Source of the DNA: Polaribacter atrinae | Lineage (GTDB): Bacteria; Bacteroidota; Bacteroidia; Flavobacteriales; Flavobacteriaceae | NCBI RefSeq assembly: GCF_038023995.1 | Contig: NZ_CP150660.1 | Span: forward strand, 556,501 to 620,500 | Direction of reading: 5' to 3' | DNA length: 64,000 nucleotides | Shown: piece by piece, positions 63,074 to 64,000 of the stretch | Position numbering within the stretch: position 1 is the stretch's first letter | Layout: each line of letters opens with the position of its first letter | Program-made: the position numbers and the translations under genes | Notes under the pieces: model-generated | What the model was told of the DNA's origin: nothing | Seen by the model: only the letters and a program-made list of their open reading frames with translations | The model's database searches: none

Positions 63074-64000
63074 GACACTATCCTAAAAAGTGTGTAAGTT
63101 CAAAATTTCAGGGTTAGGTTATTTATAACTTAATCCTGTTTTCAAATATAGCTAAAAATTGATTTAGTATCACTCCCCAATTTCTGATTGGCATGGTCCA
63201 TTTTTTAGTGCTTTCTCTCAAAGCTAAAAACACGGATTTCATAACTGCTTCATCGGTTGGAAACGAGAGTTTGTTTTTTGTGTATTTCCGTATCTTTCCA
63301 TTTAGGTTTTCTATAAGATTTGTGGTGTAGATTATGGTTCTTATTTCAATAGGAAAATCAAAGAATACTGTAAGCTCATCCCAATTATTTTCCCAACTTT
63401 TAATGGCGTAAGAATATTTAGAATCCCATTTAGTTTTGAAGTCATTTAAAGCAGCTTTGGCAGCTTCTTTTGTAGGAGCAGTATAGATTTGCTTCATGTC
63501 ACGAGTAAATTCCTTTTTGTCCTTCCAGACCACGTAACGACACGAATTTCTTATTTGATGCACAACACAAATTTGAGTCGTTGATTTCGGAAAAATAGTT
63601 TTAATAGTATCCGTAAATCCATTTAAATTATCGGTAGCTGTGATAAGTATATCTTGAGTTCCTCGAGCTTTAATATCGGTTAAAACACTCATCCAAAAGG
63701 CTGAAGATTCATTTTTACCTAACCATAATCCTAGGACTTCCTTTTTGCCATCTGTTCTCAGGCCTACTGCAATATAAATAGTCTTGTTTATGACTTTAGA
63801 GTTTTCCCTAACTTTAAATACGATGCCATCCATCCAAACAATTAGGTAAGTGGCCTCCAAAGGCCTGTTCCGCCAAGCAATAACATCTTCTGTAATCTTA
63901 TCTGTAATCCTTGAAATAGTGGATGTAGAAATATTAAAATCGTACAGCTCACGTATTTGTTCTTCAATATCACTGTTACTCATGCCTTTGGCATAAAGCG
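63074..64000 (-). mobile_element. IS256-family insertion sequence, right part beyond the window
   Basis: The transposase gene and one element end lie in the window. The terminal inverted repeat probably begins near 63074 in GACACTATCCTAAAAAGTGT, which is just outside the amidohydrolase terminator; the exact end and target duplication cannot be set because the other end is not visible. Confidence 0.7.
63123..64000 (-). CDS. IS256-family transposase, partial (5' end outside the window)
   Basis: At least 292 residues. The frame is open to the window end and reads [20 protein letters not shown] there, matching the middle of an IS256/Mutator-type transposase (about 400 residues), so the N-terminal ~100 residues are missing. 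The DDE catalytic residues are seen in [20 protein letters not shown] and the Glu of [38 protein letters not shown] is the family C/H-helix motif. No frameshift is visible, so it may be active. Confidence 0.92.
   Translation of the reverse strand, partial: LYAKGMSNSDIEEQIRELYDFNISTSTISRITDKITEDVIAWRNRPLEATYLIVWMDGIVFKVRENSKVINKTIYIAVGLRTDGKKEVLGLWLGKNESSAFWMSVLTDIKARGTQDILITATDNLNGFTDTIKTIFPKSTTQICVVHQIRNSCRYVVWKDKKEFTRDMKQIYTAPTKEAAKAALNDFKTKWDSKYSYAIKSWENNWDELTVFFDFPIEIRTIIYTTNLIENLNGKIRKYTKNKLSFPTDEAVMKSVFLALRESTKKWTMPIRNWGVILNQFLAIFENRIKL

Noticed and set aside
1..64000. CRISPR array, rRNA genes, prophage or replication origin
   Set aside because: No regularly spaced identical repeats, no rRNA-like sequence, no phage structural genes; dnaB alone does not mark an origin and no DnaA-box cluster was noticed.

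Overview
The window is AT-rich (roughly one third G+C by eye) and comes from a member of the Bacteroidota, very probably a marine Flavobacteriaceae in the Polaribacter/Tenacibaculum neighbourhood. Evidence: a TonB-dependent receptor with a carboxypeptidase-like N-domain, DUF4252, DUF3810 and DUF937 proteins, bacillithiol synthase BshA, a split transketolase, AT-rich leaders without Shine-Dalgarno sequences, and promoters of the Bacteroidota type (TTTG or TTG, about 20 bp, then TAnnTTTG). The genus is inferred from gene content and remembered protein similarity, not from a search.

Layout. 0-10.6 kb: redox proteins (a frameshifted peroxiredoxin-like gene, an exported thioredoxin), a membrane PAS histidine kinase, an M1 aminopeptidase, an ECF sigma / anti-sigma-like / DUF4252 / DUF4252 operon and an S41 protease. 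10.6-18.5 kb: a gene-poor stretch with repeat remnants, then a SAM-I/SAM-IV-type riboswitch in front of an NhaC-family carrier (probable methionine transporter), an old-yellow-enzyme reductase, an O-methyltransferase operon, small exported proteins of unknown function with a 20-bp-phased repeat array between two of them, and tRNA-Tyr. 18.7-21.9 kb: a phosphomonoesterase operon (alkaline phosphatase plus a 5'-nucleotidase encoded as two coupled halves) with a (GTT)9 microsatellite in its leader.

22-29.9 kb is the most interesting part. It looks like a Zur (zinc starvation) regulon: a divergent Fur/Zur-family regulator, then, reading leftwards, MerC-domain protein, FolE, PhoX phosphatase, two COG0523 (CobW-like) GTPases, and an ABC ATPase / His-rich permease / DUF3299-like set resembling zinc-regulated Zrg-type transporters. 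Two identical 7-1-7 palindromes overlap both divergent promoters. A ~2.25-kb segment of this island is inverted, cutting the permease gene into two halves on opposite strands, with a 4-bp AACC/GGTT match at both breakpoints. folE, the ABC ATPase and the DUF3299-like gene each carry a one-base homopolymer frameshift.

30-45 kb: nitroreductase divergent from an HxlR regulator with TATAGTA boxes, amino-acid permease + TonB receptor, TPM protein, the conserved ybbP-ybbA / tesA divergon, PepT, an acyltransferase, RmuC. 45-63 kb: mostly housekeeping genes (CsbD, GlyA, fumarylacetoacetase, rhodanese, dicarboxylate symporter, DUF937, BshA, transketolase N-half, DnaB, DUF3810) and a pair of amidohydrolase-superfamily genes. 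At the right edge an IS256-family insertion sequence enters from beyond the window.

Many gene pairs are separated by clear intrinsic terminators. Where the longest reading frame begins at a TTG upstream of a signal peptide or conserved N-terminus, the internal ATG was chosen instead.
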